A stretch of 64,000 bases of DNA from Afipia sp. Root123D2 (GTDB lineage Bacteria; Pseudomonadota; Alphaproteobacteria; Rhizobiales; Xanthobacteraceae), in NCBI RefSeq assembly GCF_001425835.1, contig NZ_LMDP01000002.1:248001-312000 (forward strand), read 5' to 3'. Made by a program: the position numbers and the translations under genes. Of the stretch, positions 26,535 to 36,033 are shown piece after piece. Positions within the stretch are counted from its first letter, which is position 1. Each line of letters begins with the position of its first letter. The notes under the pieces are model-generated. The model had not been told where the DNA came from. It ran no database searches and was given only the letters and a program-made list of their open reading frames with translations.

Positions 26535-27102
26535 TTTCGGGCTGCTGACTGCGGCTGGTCGCCAATCCCGCTAACGCTTGGGGAACGATTGACAACAGGT
26601 CTCCCGATGTGAGGTTCCGCAAGTGCTGATATATTTGTGCGATTATATTTGCCGTACGGTCTTTAATGAAATGAACACGCGCATGGCGGCGTCATGTCTG
26701 ATTAGCGGACACGACGACAGCGAATCTATTCGGCTAAGAGACACAAAATCTCTCGCTTTCCGGGTACCATCCAGTGCTATCGGACCGGTCTCTGACGCGA
26801 GGCTCCGGAAAACGGAACTTCTTAATCCCTACTCGGAAAATGTCGATCGAATCCGGTAGAGTTGGTGCGAATATCGATGTCTACCGAGACTCGTCACTCA
26901 TAAAAGCCCGCTGTTGGCGAGCATTTCTGACACCAAAGAAGAAATATCTCCAAAATATACACTGCCTGGCTCGATTGAGAGGATTCGAGCTCACGCCTGA
27001 TCGAACTCCGTCTCTCCAGCGGCCCCTGCCAACTGGAATATTTGTCAGCTTCACTGTCTCATTGCCATTTGACCGTTTTATTATATCTGCTAATCTGGAT
27101 AT
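26535..27102. other. Gene-poor, AT-richer stretch before the arsenic operon
   Basis: No supported gene. Base composition from about 26620 to 27090 looks richer in A and T than the neighbouring genes. This would fit a boundary of laterally acquired DNA carrying the arsenic operon; only the dyad at its right end is recognised. Confidence 0.35.
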
Positions 27103-27103
27103 A
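27082..27103. promoter_or_regulatory. Dyad at the arsR start, likely ArsR operator
   Basis: A perfect inverted repeat TATATC - 10 bp - GATATA reaches the first base of the arsR start codon. ArsR proteins bind such AT-rich dyads and repress their own operon until arsenite binds. Confidence 0.5.
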
Positions 27104-27459
27104 TGGAAAGCAAAACTGCAATTGATGTCTTAGCCGCGCTGGCCCAATCCACGCGGCTAGATACCTTTCGCCTCCTCGTAAAACACGAACCCGCCGGAGT
27201 GCCAGCTGGTGAGTTGGCGCGTCTTGTTGGTGTTCCGCAGAACACTTTGTCAGCTCATCTTTCAATCTTATCCCGCGCTGGGCTCGTAACTGGCGAGCGC
27301 CAAAGCCGATCGATCATCTACCGCGCCAATTTGTCCGCACTTCAAGAGGTCATGCTGTTCTTGGTGAAGGACTGCTGCGGAGGCAGCCCAGAGGTGTGTG
27401 CGCCCTTGATTGAAAGCCTGTCGTCTTGTTCTCCAAAGGGAAAACGTAATGTCCGATAG
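27103..27459 (+). CDS. arsR: ArsR-family arsenic-responsive repressor
   Basis: A 118-residue winged-helix repressor. The recognition helix region reads VGVPQNTLSAHLSILSRAGL (about 43-62) and the wing follows (GERQSRSIIYRANL). A cysteine set C91-C92 and C99 near the C-terminus (KDCCGGSPEVC) can bind As(III), as in ArsR proteins that use a C-terminal site. It is first in the operon and overlaps the following arsC by 11 bp. There is no clear ribosome site before the ATG, so the mRNA may be nearly leaderless. Confidence 0.9.
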   Translation: MESKTAIDVLAALAQSTRLDTFRLLVKHEPAGVPAGELARLVGVPQNTLSAHLSILSRAGLVTGERQSRSIIYRANLSALQEVMLFLVKDCCGGSPEVCAPLIESLSSCSPKGKRNVR

Positions 27460-27976
27460 AATTTTCAACGTGCTGTTTCTCTGCACCGGTAATTCCGCGC
27501 GTTCGATCCTCGCTGAATCGATTTTGCGAAAGGATGGCGGTGGTCGCTTTCAATCTTTCTCGGCAGGAAGTGAGCCAAAAGGAGAAGTGAACCCCTTCGC
27601 ACTGAAAGTTCTTGAAAGTTTGGAATATCCAACTGAAGGCATGCGCTCAAAAAGCTGGCTTGAGTTTGCCGTTCCTGACGCACCCGTGATGGATTTCGTT
27701 TTCACCGTTTGCGATAACGCAGCCGGTGAATCCTGCCCTATCTGGCCGGGACAACCAATGACAGCGCATTGGGGCATTGAGGATCCTGCTGCTGTGGAGG
27801 GTACTGACCTTCAGAAACACGCGGCATTCCTCACAGCCTTTCGTTATCTGAAAAATAGGCTGATCGCGTTCACCAGTCTGCCGCTTTCCGGAATCGACAA
27901 GTTGTCGCTCGGTACTCAACTGCGCGAGATCGGTCGTCTCGATGGGTCGACTTCAGGTCAAGAGAAGGCTGGTTGA
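27449..27976 (+). CDS. arsC: Arsenate reductase, low-molecular-weight phosphatase type
   Basis: A 175-residue protein of the LMW protein-tyrosine-phosphatase fold. The P-loop is FLCTGNSARS with the nucleophilic Cys at 12. Further family features are FSAGSEPKGEVNPFALKVLE, a Cys in FTVCDNAAGESCPIWPG and the Asp-containing loop GIEDPAAVEG. It should reduce arsenate to arsenite with thioredoxin or glutathione as reductant. It overlaps arsR by 11 bp and the aquaporin gene by one base. A second, unrelated arsenate reductase follows at 28670. Confidence 0.87.
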   Translation: MSDRIFNVLFLCTGNSARSILAESILRKDGGGRFQSFSAGSEPKGEVNPFALKVLESLEYPTEGMRSKSWLEFAVPDAPVMDFVFTVCDNAAGESCPIWPGQPMTAHWGIEDPAAVEGTDLQKHAAFLTAFRYLKNRLIAFTSLPLSGIDKLSLGTQLREIGRLDGSTSGQEKAG

Positions 27977-28653
27977 TGCTTGTTTTCGATCTGCCACGTA
28001 GACTGGTCGCCGAAGGATTGGGGACTGCGCTGCTCGTGGCGACAGTCGTGGGATCCGGCATCATGGCCGAAACCCTTACAAAAGACGCCGCGCTAGCGCT
28101 TCTGGGCAATACCTTGCCGACCGGCGCAATTCTTGTCGTGCTGATCACGATCTTGGGTCCAATTTCCGGCGCTCACTTTAATCCAGCCGTAACACTAATC
28201 TTTGCGCTCAAGCGAGAGTTGTCAGTCGGTACGGGGCTTGTTTACGTCCTGGCCCAGATCGCTGGCGGACTCGTCGGCGCAATCACGGCGCATTTGATGT
28301 TCGCTCTGCCCATGCTCGATGCTTCTCTAAAAATACGAACGGGTGGAGCACAATGGTTCTCCGAAGGTATTGCGGCCTTTGGACTCGTTGCAACAATTCT
28401 TGCCGGGATTCGATTTCAGAAAGAAGCTGTGCCTTGGTTAGTCGGCCTCTACATCATCGCCGCTTACTGGTTCACGGCATCCACGTCATTTGCAAATCCA
28501 GCCGTAGCGATTGCACGCTCATTTACAAATACGTTCTCTGGTATTCGACCGCACGATTTACCAGGGTTCATTACAGCGGAAGTCTGCGGCGCAATGGTTG
28601 GCCTCGCCGTTATGTCGTGGCTATTACGACCGGAACACGATGTACGTTTCTAA
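27976..28653 (+). CDS. aqpS: Aquaglyceroporin AqpS-like, arsenite channel
   Basis: A 225-residue six-helix membrane channel of the MIP family. Both half-helix motifs are present: HFNPAVT (Asn69-Pro-Ala) and FANPAVAIARS (Asn174-Pro-Ala, with the selectivity-filter Arg181). Its place between two arsC genes matches the rhizobial arrangement in which AqpS lets arsenite flow out after arsenate reduction. No ArsB or Acr3 pump gene is present in the operon. The ATG at 27976 shares a base with the arsC stop. Confidence 0.88.
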   Translation: MLVFDLPRRLVAEGLGTALLVATVVGSGIMAETLTKDAALALLGNTLPTGAILVVLITILGPISGAHFNPAVTLIFALKRELSVGTGLVYVLAQIAGGLVGAITAHLMFALPMLDASLKIRTGGAQWFSEGIAAFGLVATILAGIRFQKEAVPWLVGLYIIAAYWFTASTSFANPAVAIARSFTNTFSGIRPHDLPGFITAEVCGAMVGLAVMSWLLRPEHDVRF

Positions 28654-28669
28654 ACTCGGAGGCTCAACT

Positions 28670-29074
28670 ATGAGCATTACAATCTATCACAATCCTGAAT
28701 GCGGTACTTCGCGCAACACGCTGGCGATGATCAGACAAAGCGGCGCCGAGCCGGTCGTAATTGAGTATCTCAAGACGCCGCCCGCTCGTGAAAAGCTGAT
28801 TGAATTGATCGATAAAATGGGATTACCGGTAAGGTCTTTGCTCCGTGAGAAAGACATTCCCCACGCCGAGCTTGGGCTGGCCGATCTCACTTGGAGCGAC
28901 GACAGCCTCATCGACTTCATGCTGGCGCATCCCATTCTTATCAATCGGCCAATTGTAGTTTCCGCGAAGGGCGTAAAGCTCTGTCGTCCATCCGAGACGG
29001 TTCTTGATTTACTACCAAACCCACATATCGGTCGGTTTGTGAAGGAGGATGGCGAGGTAATTGATGCCGCCTGA
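28670..29074 (+). CDS. arsC: Arsenate reductase, glutaredoxin-dependent type
   Basis: A 134-residue ArsC of the thioredoxin-fold, glutaredoxin-linked family (as in Escherichia coli plasmid R773). The catalytic motif NPECGTSRN has the Cys at 11, and the cis-Pro region is [25 protein letters not shown] lies seven bases before the ATG. It has no homology to the arsC at 27449, so the operon encodes two independent arsenate reductases. Confidence 0.92.
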   Translation: MSITIYHNPECGTSRNTLAMIRQSGAEPVVIEYLKTPPAREKLIELIDKMGLPVRSLLREKDIPHAELGLADLTWSDDSLIDFMLAHPILINRPIVVSAKGVKLCRPSETVLDLLPNPHIGRFVKEDGEVIDAA

Positions 29075-29786
29075 GTTGCTTGGCCTTCCCAAAATCGATG
29101 GCGGAGCTTTTGAAGTGCCAAGGATTGACTTAGGTCAGTCAACCCGCGCAACTCATCGACCGCGAATCCTACTGCTCTACGGCTCATTGCGGGAGCGGTC
29201 TTTTAGCCGCTTTGCAACAATGGAAGCCGCGCGCCTGCTTGAAGCATTCGGTGCAGAAACTCGCGTGTTTAATCCCGCTGGTTTGCCGCAGCCCGATGAC
29301 GCTCCAGCCGACCACCCAAAAGTCAAAGAGCTGCGTGACCTCTCGACATGGTCGGAGGGCCAGGTTTGGTGCAGTCCTGAGCGCCACGGTGCGATTACCG
29401 GCATCATGAAAACTCAAATCGACTGGATACCGCTCTCGATTGGGGCTGTTCGACCCACGCAAGGAAAAACGCTAGCCGTGATGCAAGTCAGTGGTGGCTC
29501 GCAATCGTTTAACGCGATCAATCAGCTTCGCATTCTTGGCCGCTGGATGCGGATGATCACGATTCCGAATCAGTCCTCGGTGGCGAAAGCATACGAACAA
29601 TTTGATGATTGCGGCCGTATGAAACCATCGCCGTACTACGACAGGATCGTCGACGTGATGGAAGAACTGGTAAAATTCACACTGCTGACGCGAAATGAAT
29701 CGGCGTATCTCACAAACCGATACAGCGAACGAAAGGAAAGCCGGAAAGCTCTCTCAAAGCGAGTTCAACTAGGCGAGGCTCTATAA
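29064..29786 (+). CDS. arsH: ArsH, NADPH-dependent FMN oxidoreductase
   Basis: A 240-residue flavoprotein of the ArsH family, which oxidises trivalent organoarsenicals and reduces quinones. The FMN-binding motif is [20 protein letters not shown] and the second flavin loop is [20 protein letters not shown], with [20 protein letters not shown] further on. The ATG at 29064 overlaps the arsC stop by 11 bp. It is the last gene of the operon. Confidence 0.92.
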   Translation: MPPELLGLPKIDGGAFEVPRIDLGQSTRATHRPRILLLYGSLRERSFSRFATMEAARLLEAFGAETRVFNPAGLPQPDDAPADHPKVKELRDLSTWSEGQVWCSPERHGAITGIMKTQIDWIPLSIGAVRPTQGKTLAVMQVSGGSQSFNAINQLRILGRWMRMITIPNQSSVAKAYEQFDDCGRMKPSPYYDRIVDVMEELVKFTLLTRNESAYLTNRYSERKESRKALSKRVQLGEAL

Positions 29787-29967
29787 AAACTTTGATGGGA
29801 TTGCCTGTGTGTCACCCCGAATTTATCTAGTGCAGTTCCTACGCTCCCTGCCAAAGCACTGGGCCCGATGAACACCGAGCGCGACGCATCGCCGCTTGCC
29901 TTCGCGGCAACAAACCGACCATATGGGAGATGCGGAAAAGCCATCTGGAACTCACCTCGCGCCACGG

Positions 29968-32916
29968 ATGACGACGCAGATGTCGTACGAGTCGATCCTT
30001 ATCCTTGTTCTTATACTTCCCTTCGTCGGAAGCTGTTTTGCCGCCCTCCTTCGGACCAATGCCCGCAACGCAGCAGCATGGCTGTCAGGAGCGGTTACAC
30101 TCGTTAATCTGGCGATTCTCGTTGCGAGCTACCCGCGCATGATCAACCGCGGCGTGATTCGATACACTGCGGAGTGGGTGCCGAATATTAATCTCGAGTT
30201 CAGCTTGAGGTTGGACGGCTTCGCCTGGATGTTCGCCATGCTGGTCAGCGGCGTCGGATTCCTCGTGGTCCTGTACGCCCGATACTACATGTCGCCAACG
30301 GATCCGGTGCCCCGGTCCTTTTCATTCTTGCTCGCGTTCATGGGCTCCATGCTTGGCATCGTGCTGTCGGGCAATCTCATTCAGCTTGTATTCTTCTGGG
30401 AGCTCACGAGCCTCTTTTCCTTCCTTCTGATCGGGTACTGGTATCAAAACGCGGCCGCTCGCGAAGGCGCATACATGGCGCTGACCATTACATCCGCTGG
30501 CGGGCTTTGTCTCTTTGCAGGCGTGCTGGTGATAGGTCATATCGTCGGCAGCTACGATCTCGATCGCGTGCTGGCCTCCGGCGAAATCATCCGCTCGCAT
30601 CAACTTTATATTCCAGCTCTGGTTCTAGTCCTGTTGGGTGCTTTTACGAAGAGCGCCCAGTTCCCGTTCCATTTCTGGCTGCCACACGCGATGGCGGCCC
30701 CGACTCCCGTCTCGGCTTATCTGCATTCCGCGACCATGGTGAAGGCCGGCGTCTTCCTGCTGATCCGCCTGTGGCCTGCCATGGGCGGCACTCAGGAATG
30801 GCTGTGGCTGGTGGGATCCGCAGGCCTCATCACGTTCATCCTCGGCGCTTTCATTGCCGTTTTTCAGCAAGATCTGAAGGGATTACTCGCCTACTCGACG
30901 ATCAGCCATCTCGGATTGATCACACTTCTGACGGGGCTGGATACGCCGCTGGGTCAGATCGCCGCCATCTTCCACATCGTGAATCATGCGACCTTCAAAG
31001 CGTCGCTGTTCATGGCTGCCGGCATCATCGACCACGAGAGCGGTACGCGTGACATTCGTCGCCTCAGCGGCCTTTGGCGCTTCATGCCGATCACGGCGAC
31101 CTTGGCCATGATAGCGGCCGGGGCCATGGCAGGAGTTCCTCTGCTCAATGGATTCCTGTCGAAGGAAATGTTCTTCGCCGAAACCATCGAGATTCACGAC
31201 AATTCGTTCGTAGATCAGGCCCTCCCCTATATCGTCACACTGGCCAGCATGTTCACCGTGGCCTATTCGTTTCGCTTCATCCGCGACGTGTTTTTCGGCC
31301 CTCCATCCGAGGACCTGCCGCGCACACCACACGAACCCCCATTCCTGATGCGACTGCCAGCCGAGCTTCTCGTTCTGGCGTGCCTTGTTATCGGCGTCGC
31401 TCCCGCAATAACGATCGGCCCGGCTCTAGATGCGGCCGCACACGCTGTGCTCGGCGCTGCAACCCCGCAATACAGCCTCGCCGTCTGGCATGGGTTTACG
31501 CCTGCATTCCTGATGAGCATCGTTGCACTCGGTGGCGGCGTCGCGGTGTATTTCATGCTGCGCTCCTACCTGCTCAGCGGGATTGAGGGCCCGCCTTTGC
31601 TGCGCCATCTGAAGGGGCAGCGTATTTTCGAGCGGGTACTCGTCTTCCTGTCCTGGCGGCTTGCCCGACAACTGGAGGAACTTCTCGGTACGCGGCGTCT
31701 TCAGCCGCAGCTTCGGCTGCTGGCTGGAGCGGCGTTCCTCGCCGCGTTATTGCCGCTTTACGCAAAAGGTCTCGCCGTCGGGCACTGGCCGTCGGGTAAT
31801 TTCGACCTTGCTTTCGCACTATTGTGGGTTGTCGGCATTTCCTGCGCCCTTGGTGCGGCATATCAGGCCAAGTTTCATCGTCTTGCAGCATTGATCCTGC
31901 TCGGCGGCGCGGGGCTCGTTACCTGCATAAGCTTCGTTTGGCTGTCGGCACCGGATCTCGCACTCACGCAGCTAGTCGTGGAGACCGTCACCACCGTGCT
32001 GTTGCTGCTCGGACTGCGATGGCTTCCGAAAAGAATCGAACACCCTGCCGCAGAACGCTCGGCGCACATCATGCGTTGGCACCGCATCCGGGACCTCACG
32101 ATAGCAACCTGCTCGGGCGTGGGACTAGCCCTACTCGCTTATGCAGCAATGATCCGGCCTGCACCCGTCAGCATCTCACACTTTTTTACGGAGAACGCTT
32201 ACATCAAAGGTGGCGGCACCAACATCGTAAACGTCATCCTGGTTGACTTCCGCGGCTTCGACACGCTCGGAGAAATCACGGTGCTCGGTGTCGTTTCATT
32301 GACCGTCTATGCTCTGCTGCGACGTTTCCGCCCGGCACGTGAGAGCATCCCGGTCCCCGAACAGCAGCGAACCCAGAACATCTATGATGAAGAGCACCCG
32401 GACCGCGAAAAAGGCGACACCATCAAGGACGCCATGGCGACTCCGGCGCTGATCATGACGCTGCTCTTTCCCGTCATCGGCGTGGCCGCCATGTTCCTGC
32501 TCCTGCGCGGGCACGATCTGCCCGGAGGCGGATTCGTGGCGGGCATTACTATGGCTGTCGCGTTCATCGTTCAGTATATGGCGCATGGCACGATCTGGGT
32601 GGAGGCGCGCCTGCGGGTTCAGCCTGTGCGATGGATGGGCATCGGCCTGCTCGCCGCGGGCGGCACAGGTGCTGCCGCATGGCTGTTTTCCCGCCCGTTC
32701 CTGACCTCATACTTTGCCTATATCGAGTTGCCTCTGATCGGTCGCGTGCCGACGGCGAGCGCCCTGCTTTTCGACATCGGCGTGTTCTGTCTTGTCGTCG
32801 GCGCCACGGTGCTGATGTTGATCGCGATTGCACACCAATCGGTGCGAAGCCATCGCGCACCGCACGCGCGCGAATCTCAGACCCAAACGAATCCTTCCAT
32901 CGAGCAGGTGAGATGA
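29968..32916 (+). CDS. mrpA: Mrp/Pha antiporter subunit A with fused B domain
   Basis: A 982-residue polytopic protein, largest subunit of the Mrp (Pha) cation/proton antiporter. The region to about 500 is homologous to complex I subunit NuoL (FWELTSLFSFLLIGYWYQNA; LLGAFTKSAQFPFHFWLPHA; GVPLLNGFLSKEMFFAETIE), including the conserved Lys and Glu of the proton path. From about 800 it contains an MrpB-like part (TPALIMTLLFPVIGVAAMFL; GHDLPGGGFVAGITMAVAFI), so A and B are one gene, as in rhizobial PhaAB. Start uncertain: ATG 29968 or 29980. It overlaps mrpC by ATGA. Confidence 0.92.
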   Translation: MTTQMSYESILILVLILPFVGSCFAALLRTNARNAAAWLSGAVTLVNLAILVASYPRMINRGVIRYTAEWVPNINLEFSLRLDGFAWMFAMLVSGVGFLVVLYARYYMSPTDPVPRSFSFLLAFMGSMLGIVLSGNLIQLVFFWELTSLFSFLLIGYWYQNAAAREGAYMALTITSAGGLCLFAGVLVIGHIVGSYDLDRVLASGEIIRSHQLYIPALVLVLLGAFTKSAQFPFHFWLPHAMAAPTPVSAYLHSATMVKAGVFLLIRLWPAMGGTQEWLWLVGSAGLITFILGAFIAVFQQDLKGLLAYSTISHLGLITLLTGLDTPLGQIAAIFHIVNHATFKASLFMAAGIIDHESGTRDIRRLSGLWRFMPITATLAMIAAGAMAGVPLLNGFLSKEMFFAETIEIHDNSFVDQALPYIVTLASMFTVAYSFRFIRDVFFGPPSEDLPRTPHEPPFLMRLPAELLVLACLVIGVAPAITIGPALDAAAHAVLGAATPQYSLAVWHGFTPAFLMSIVALGGGVAVYFMLRSYLLSGIEGPPLLRHLKGQRIFERVLVFLSWRLARQLEELLGTRRLQPQLRLLAGAAFLAALLPLYAKGLAVGHWPSGNFDLAFALLWVVGISCALGAAYQAKFHRLAALILLGGAGLVTCISFVWLSAPDLALTQLVVETVTTVLLLLGLRWLPKRIEHPAAERSAHIMRWHRIRDLTIATCSGVGLALLAYAAMIRPAPVSISHFFTENAYIKGGGTNIVNVILVDFRGFDTLGEITVLGVVSLTVYALLRRFRPARESIPVPEQQRTQNIYDEEHPDREKGDTIKDAMATPALIMTLLFPVIGVAAMFLLLRGHDLPGGGFVAGITMAVAFIVQYMAHGTIWVEARLRVQPVRWMGIGLLAAGGTGAAAWLFSRPFLTSYFAYIELPLIGRVPTASALLFDIGVFCLVVGATVLMLIAIAHQSVRSHRAPHARESQTQTNPSIEQVR

Positions 32917-33260
32917 TGGAGATCGTTCTGGCACTCGGCATCGGGGCGCTCGCCGGTTCGGGCATATGGCTCATCCTGCGACCGCGGACATTTCAAGTGA
33001 TTATCGGCCTTTCTCTGCTGTCCTACGGTGTCAACCTCTTCATCGTCGCAATGGGGCGGCTACAAACGGGGACGGCCCCCGTCCTGGCCACGCACGCTGC
33101 GGGCGATCCCGCGCACTATGCCGATCCGCTCCCGCAAGCGCTCGTCCTCACCGCCATCGTCATCGGTTTCGCGACCACCGCGCTATTCCTGGTGGTGCTG
33201 CTGGCATCGCGAGGTCTGACCGGGACTGACCACGTTGATGGCCGGGAACCAGAGCGATGA
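32913..33260 (+). CDS. mrpC: Mrp/Pha antiporter subunit C
   Basis: A 115-residue, three-helix subunit related to NuoK: LILRPRTFQVIIGLSLLSYG, NLFIVAMGR and DPLPQALVLTAIVIGFATTA. It overlaps its neighbours on both sides by ATGA. A second ATG at 32916 is equally possible. Confidence 0.92.
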   Translation: MMEIVLALGIGALAGSGIWLILRPRTFQVIIGLSLLSYGVNLFIVAMGRLQTGTAPVLATHAAGDPAHYADPLPQALVLTAIVIGFATTALFLVVLLASRGLTGTDHVDGREPER

Positions 33261-34900
33261 GCCGCATGGCCGATCACCTGATCATCGCGCCCGTGGCGCT
33301 GCCGCTTCTGGCTGGTGCCGCAATGCTTCTCCTTGCGGAGCGGCGGCACGCCCTGAAAGCCGCCATCGGCGTCGCGTCGACCTTTGCGCTCATCGGCATC
33401 GCGATCGCATTGCTTGCCTCGGTCAATGCTGCGCCGGACAGTTCGACCTCAGGGATCGGCGTTTACCGACTGGGCGAATGGCCCGCGCCGTTCGGGATCG
33501 TGTTGGTGGCGGACCGTCTTTCAGCTCTCATGGTCCTCCTGACGAGCATCCTTGGAGCAGCCGCCCTGATTTTTTCCCTCGCTCGCTGGTCGCGCGTCGG
33601 AGCACATTTCCATGCGCTGTTCCAGTTTCTGCTGATGGGCCTGAACGGCGCGTTCCTGACCGGTGATCTCTTTAACCTGTTCGTCTTTTTCGAACTGCTG
33701 CTCGCCGCTTCATACGGCTTGGCGCTGCATGGCTCGGGCGTCGCGCGTGTCAAGGCTGGGATGCACTACATCGTGGTCAATCTGGTGGCCTCCTTATTGT
33801 TCTTGGTCGGCGTCAGTTTGATCTACGGAGTTTCCGGAACGCTAAATATGGCGGACCTCGCCATGCGGATTACGAATCTCGACCCGGAGAGCCGCGCGTT
33901 GCTGGAGGTGGGCGCCGGCATCCTGGGGACGGCATTTCTCCTCAAAGCCGGAATGTGGCCGCTGTGTTTCTGGTTGCCGACGACCTATGCGGTTGCCAGC
34001 CCACCGGTGGCGTCCATCTTTGCGATTATGACCAAGGTCGGTGCCTATGTCGTGCTCAGACTTTGGCTGCTTCTGTTCGGCGACGCCGCGGGAGCGTCAG
34101 CGCAGTTCGGCGGTGAGTGGCTGCTGTATGGCGGAATGGCCACGGTTGTATTTGGCACGATCGGGACGCTGGCGTCGCAGGACATGGCACGGCTTGCCGT
34201 ATTCTCCGTGCTCGTATCCTCTGGAACGATGCTCGCCGCGATCGGGATGGGACAGGTTGGCGTCACCGAGGGAGCGCTCTTCTATATGGTCAGTTCGACT
34301 CTCGGCATCAGTGCACTTTTTCTTCTGGTTGAACTCGTCGAGCGCGGCCGCGAACCGGGCGCAGACGTACTCGCCGTCACGAGGGAAGCTTATGGCGAAG
34401 ACGATAACACCGATGAGGAGAGAGAAGAAGAGGTCGGCCTCGCCATGCCAATCACCATGGGAGAGCTGGGACTCGCCTTCATTGGATGCGCGGTGGTGAT
34501 CGCAGGCCTGCCGCCGCTGTCCGGATTTATTGCGAAATTCGCGCTCCTTTCCGCCGCTCTCAATCCAGCCGGAATGACACCGGGCAACGGATCAGTGCCG
34601 GTCGCCTCGTGGAGCTTGCTCGCGATCTTGATTCTGTCCGGATTGGCCGCGCTTGTCGCGCTGACCCGCGCAGGCATTCGTGTCTTTTGGGCCGAGTTCG
34701 ATCGTACTGTACCAAGCGTGCGGGTAATTGAGATGGCGCCGATCGCCGCGCTTCTCATCCTGTGCGCGATGCAAACGGTCTTGGCGGGACCGGTCATGCA
34801 ATTCATGCAAACAACCGCCCACTCGATTCACGCACCCGCGAACTACGTGCATGCCGTGCTGCCGCCGGCCGAGCAGGCGTATAAGGCAGGCAAGATATGA
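33257..34900 (+). CDS. mrpD: Mrp/Pha antiporter subunit D
   Basis: A 547-residue NuoM/N-like subunit with about 14 membrane helices. Typical motifs are GDLFNLFVFFELLLAASYGL, FLLKAGMWPLCFWLPTTYAV (Lys in the proton channel) and AGLPPLSGFIAKFALLSAAL. A charged loop of about 35 residues (REAYGEDDNTDEEREEEVG) interrupts the later helices and is acidic. ATGA overlaps with mrpC and mrpE show strict coupling. Confidence 0.93.
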   Translation: MSRMADHLIIAPVALPLLAGAAMLLLAERRHALKAAIGVASTFALIGIAIALLASVNAAPDSSTSGIGVYRLGEWPAPFGIVLVADRLSALMVLLTSILGAAALIFSLARWSRVGAHFHALFQFLLMGLNGAFLTGDLFNLFVFFELLLAASYGLALHGSGVARVKAGMHYIVVNLVASLLFLVGVSLIYGVSGTLNMADLAMRITNLDPESRALLEVGAGILGTAFLLKAGMWPLCFWLPTTYAVASPPVASIFAIMTKVGAYVVLRLWLLLFGDAAGASAQFGGEWLLYGGMATVVFGTIGTLASQDMARLAVFSVLVSSGTMLAAIGMGQVGVTEGALFYMVSSTLGISALFLLVELVERGREPGADVLAVTREAYGEDDNTDEEREEEVGLAMPITMGELGLAFIGCAVVIAGLPPLSGFIAKFALLSAALNPAGMTPGNGSVPVASWSLLAILILSGLAALVALTRAGIRVFWAEFDRTVPSVRVIEMAPIAALLILCAMQTVLAGPVMQFMQTTAHSIHAPANYVHAVLPPAEQAYKAGKI

Positions 34901-35385
34901 GACGGCTTTTGCCCTTCCCATTGGCTGCAGCCGGACTGTTCGTTCTTTGGCTGTTGCTCAATCAGGCATTGACGTGGGGCCAGGTCCTTCTTGGAGCCGC
35001 AGCGGCGCTTGCCGGGGGGGGGGCATTGACGGCGCTACAGCCGCCAAACGCCCGGCTTCGGCGGCTCGGCGCGATGTTCCATTTGGCATCACTGGTGTTG
35101 GCCGACATCATACGCTCCAACATCGCCGTAGCCCGAATTGTCCTCGGCTTGGCAGGACGGGGACGGCGGCCCGGATTCGTACACATTCCTCTTGAACTGC
35201 GTGATCCTTACGGGCTCGCTGCATTGGCATGCATCATCACCTCAACACCCGGAACCTTGTGGGTAAATTTTGATTCCGCCAGAGGAATACTGATGATCCA
35301 CGTCCTCGATCTGATCGACGAAAGCGAATGGATCCAGACGATCAAGGGTCGCTACGAGCGGCTGTTGCTGGAGATTTTCGAATGA
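34897..35385 (+). CDS. mrpE: Mrp/Pha antiporter subunit E
   Basis: A 162-residue subunit with N-terminal membrane helices (LPFPLAAAGLFVLWLLLNQA; WGQVLLGAAAALAGGGALTA) and a cytosolic C-terminal domain holding TSTPGTLWVNFDSARGILMI and HVLDLIDESEW, both typical of MnhE. It starts inside the mrpD stop. Confidence 0.92.
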   Translation: MRRLLPFPLAAAGLFVLWLLLNQALTWGQVLLGAAAALAGGGALTALQPPNARLRRLGAMFHLASLVLADIIRSNIAVARIVLGLAGRGRRPGFVHIPLELRDPYGLAALACIITSTPGTLWVNFDSARGILMIHVLDLIDESEWIQTIKGRYERLLLEIFE

Positions 35386-35663
35386 GCATCGTCTTCCTGA
35401 CGTGGTCGCTCACGTTGGCTAAAATCTTCTTGAGTCTTGCCATGGGAATCGCGGCTCTCCGCATTTTGCGGGGCCCGAGGGCGCAGGATCGCGTCTCAGG
35501 CATGGATACCCTGTACGTCAACGCCATGCTGCTGCTTCTGACATTCGGCATTGCGTCGGGTAGCACCCTGTACTTTGAGGCCGCTTTAATTGTCGCACTT
35601 CTCGGCTTTGTCGGGACCGTCGCTATCGCCAAGTTCCTGCTCCGCGGTGAGGTAATCGAATGA
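35382..35663 (+). CDS. mrpF: Mrp/Pha antiporter subunit F
   Basis: A 93-residue, three-helix subunit (IFLSLAMGIAALRILRGPRA; QDRVSGMDTLYVNAMLLLLT; ALIVALLGFVGTVAIAKFLL). The Arg-Gly-Pro turn and Asp-Arg pair are family hallmarks. ATGA overlaps on both sides. Confidence 0.92.
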   Translation: MSIVFLTWSLTLAKIFLSLAMGIAALRILRGPRAQDRVSGMDTLYVNAMLLLLTFGIASGSTLYFEAALIVALLGFVGTVAIAKFLLRGEVIE

Positions 35664-36004
35664 TTGCGGACTTGCCAGCCTGGGCGGCTATCATAACCGC
35701 CATTCTCGTTTTCACCGGCGCAGCGACAACTCTCATCGGTTCGCTGGGCCTTTTGCGGCTCGCAAGCTTCTACGAGCGGCTCCACGCGCCTACGCTGGGG
35801 ACGACTCTTGGAACCGGCTGCATCGCGCTCGCTTCAATCATTTTTTTCTCGGCATCGCAGAGCCGGCTCGCTTTGCACGAAATCCTGATCGTGGTTTTCG
35901 TCACCGTCACCACACCGGTCACCCTGATGATCTTGGTACGCGCTGCGCTGTTTCGCGACAGGCTGGAGCGAACAGATGGTGCTTCGGGACCGGATGCAAC
36001 GTAG
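35660..36004 (+). CDS. mrpG: Mrp/Pha antiporter subunit G
   Basis: A 114-residue, three-helix subunit: AAIITAILVFTGAATTLIGS, LGLLRLASFYERLHAPTLGT and TVTTPVTLMILVRAALFRD. The FYERLHAPT motif is the MnhG signature. It ends the operon; all six genes overlap by four bases, so the complex A(B)CDEFG is complete in order and content. Confidence 0.92.
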   Translation: MIADLPAWAAIITAILVFTGAATTLIGSLGLLRLASFYERLHAPTLGTTLGTGCIALASIIFFSASQSRLALHEILIVVFVTVTTPVTLMILVRAALFRDRLERTDGASGPDAT

Positions 36005-36033
36005 TCTGCTCTATGTGCCTTTGCACTTTGAAG

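Noticed and set aside
26623-26859. 78-codon frame before the arsenic operon
   Set aside because: Composition is not protein-like and no ribosome site or family was seen.
29868-30107. Alternative small frame at the start of the antiporter operon
   Set aside because: It overlaps mrpA in another frame and has no family pattern.
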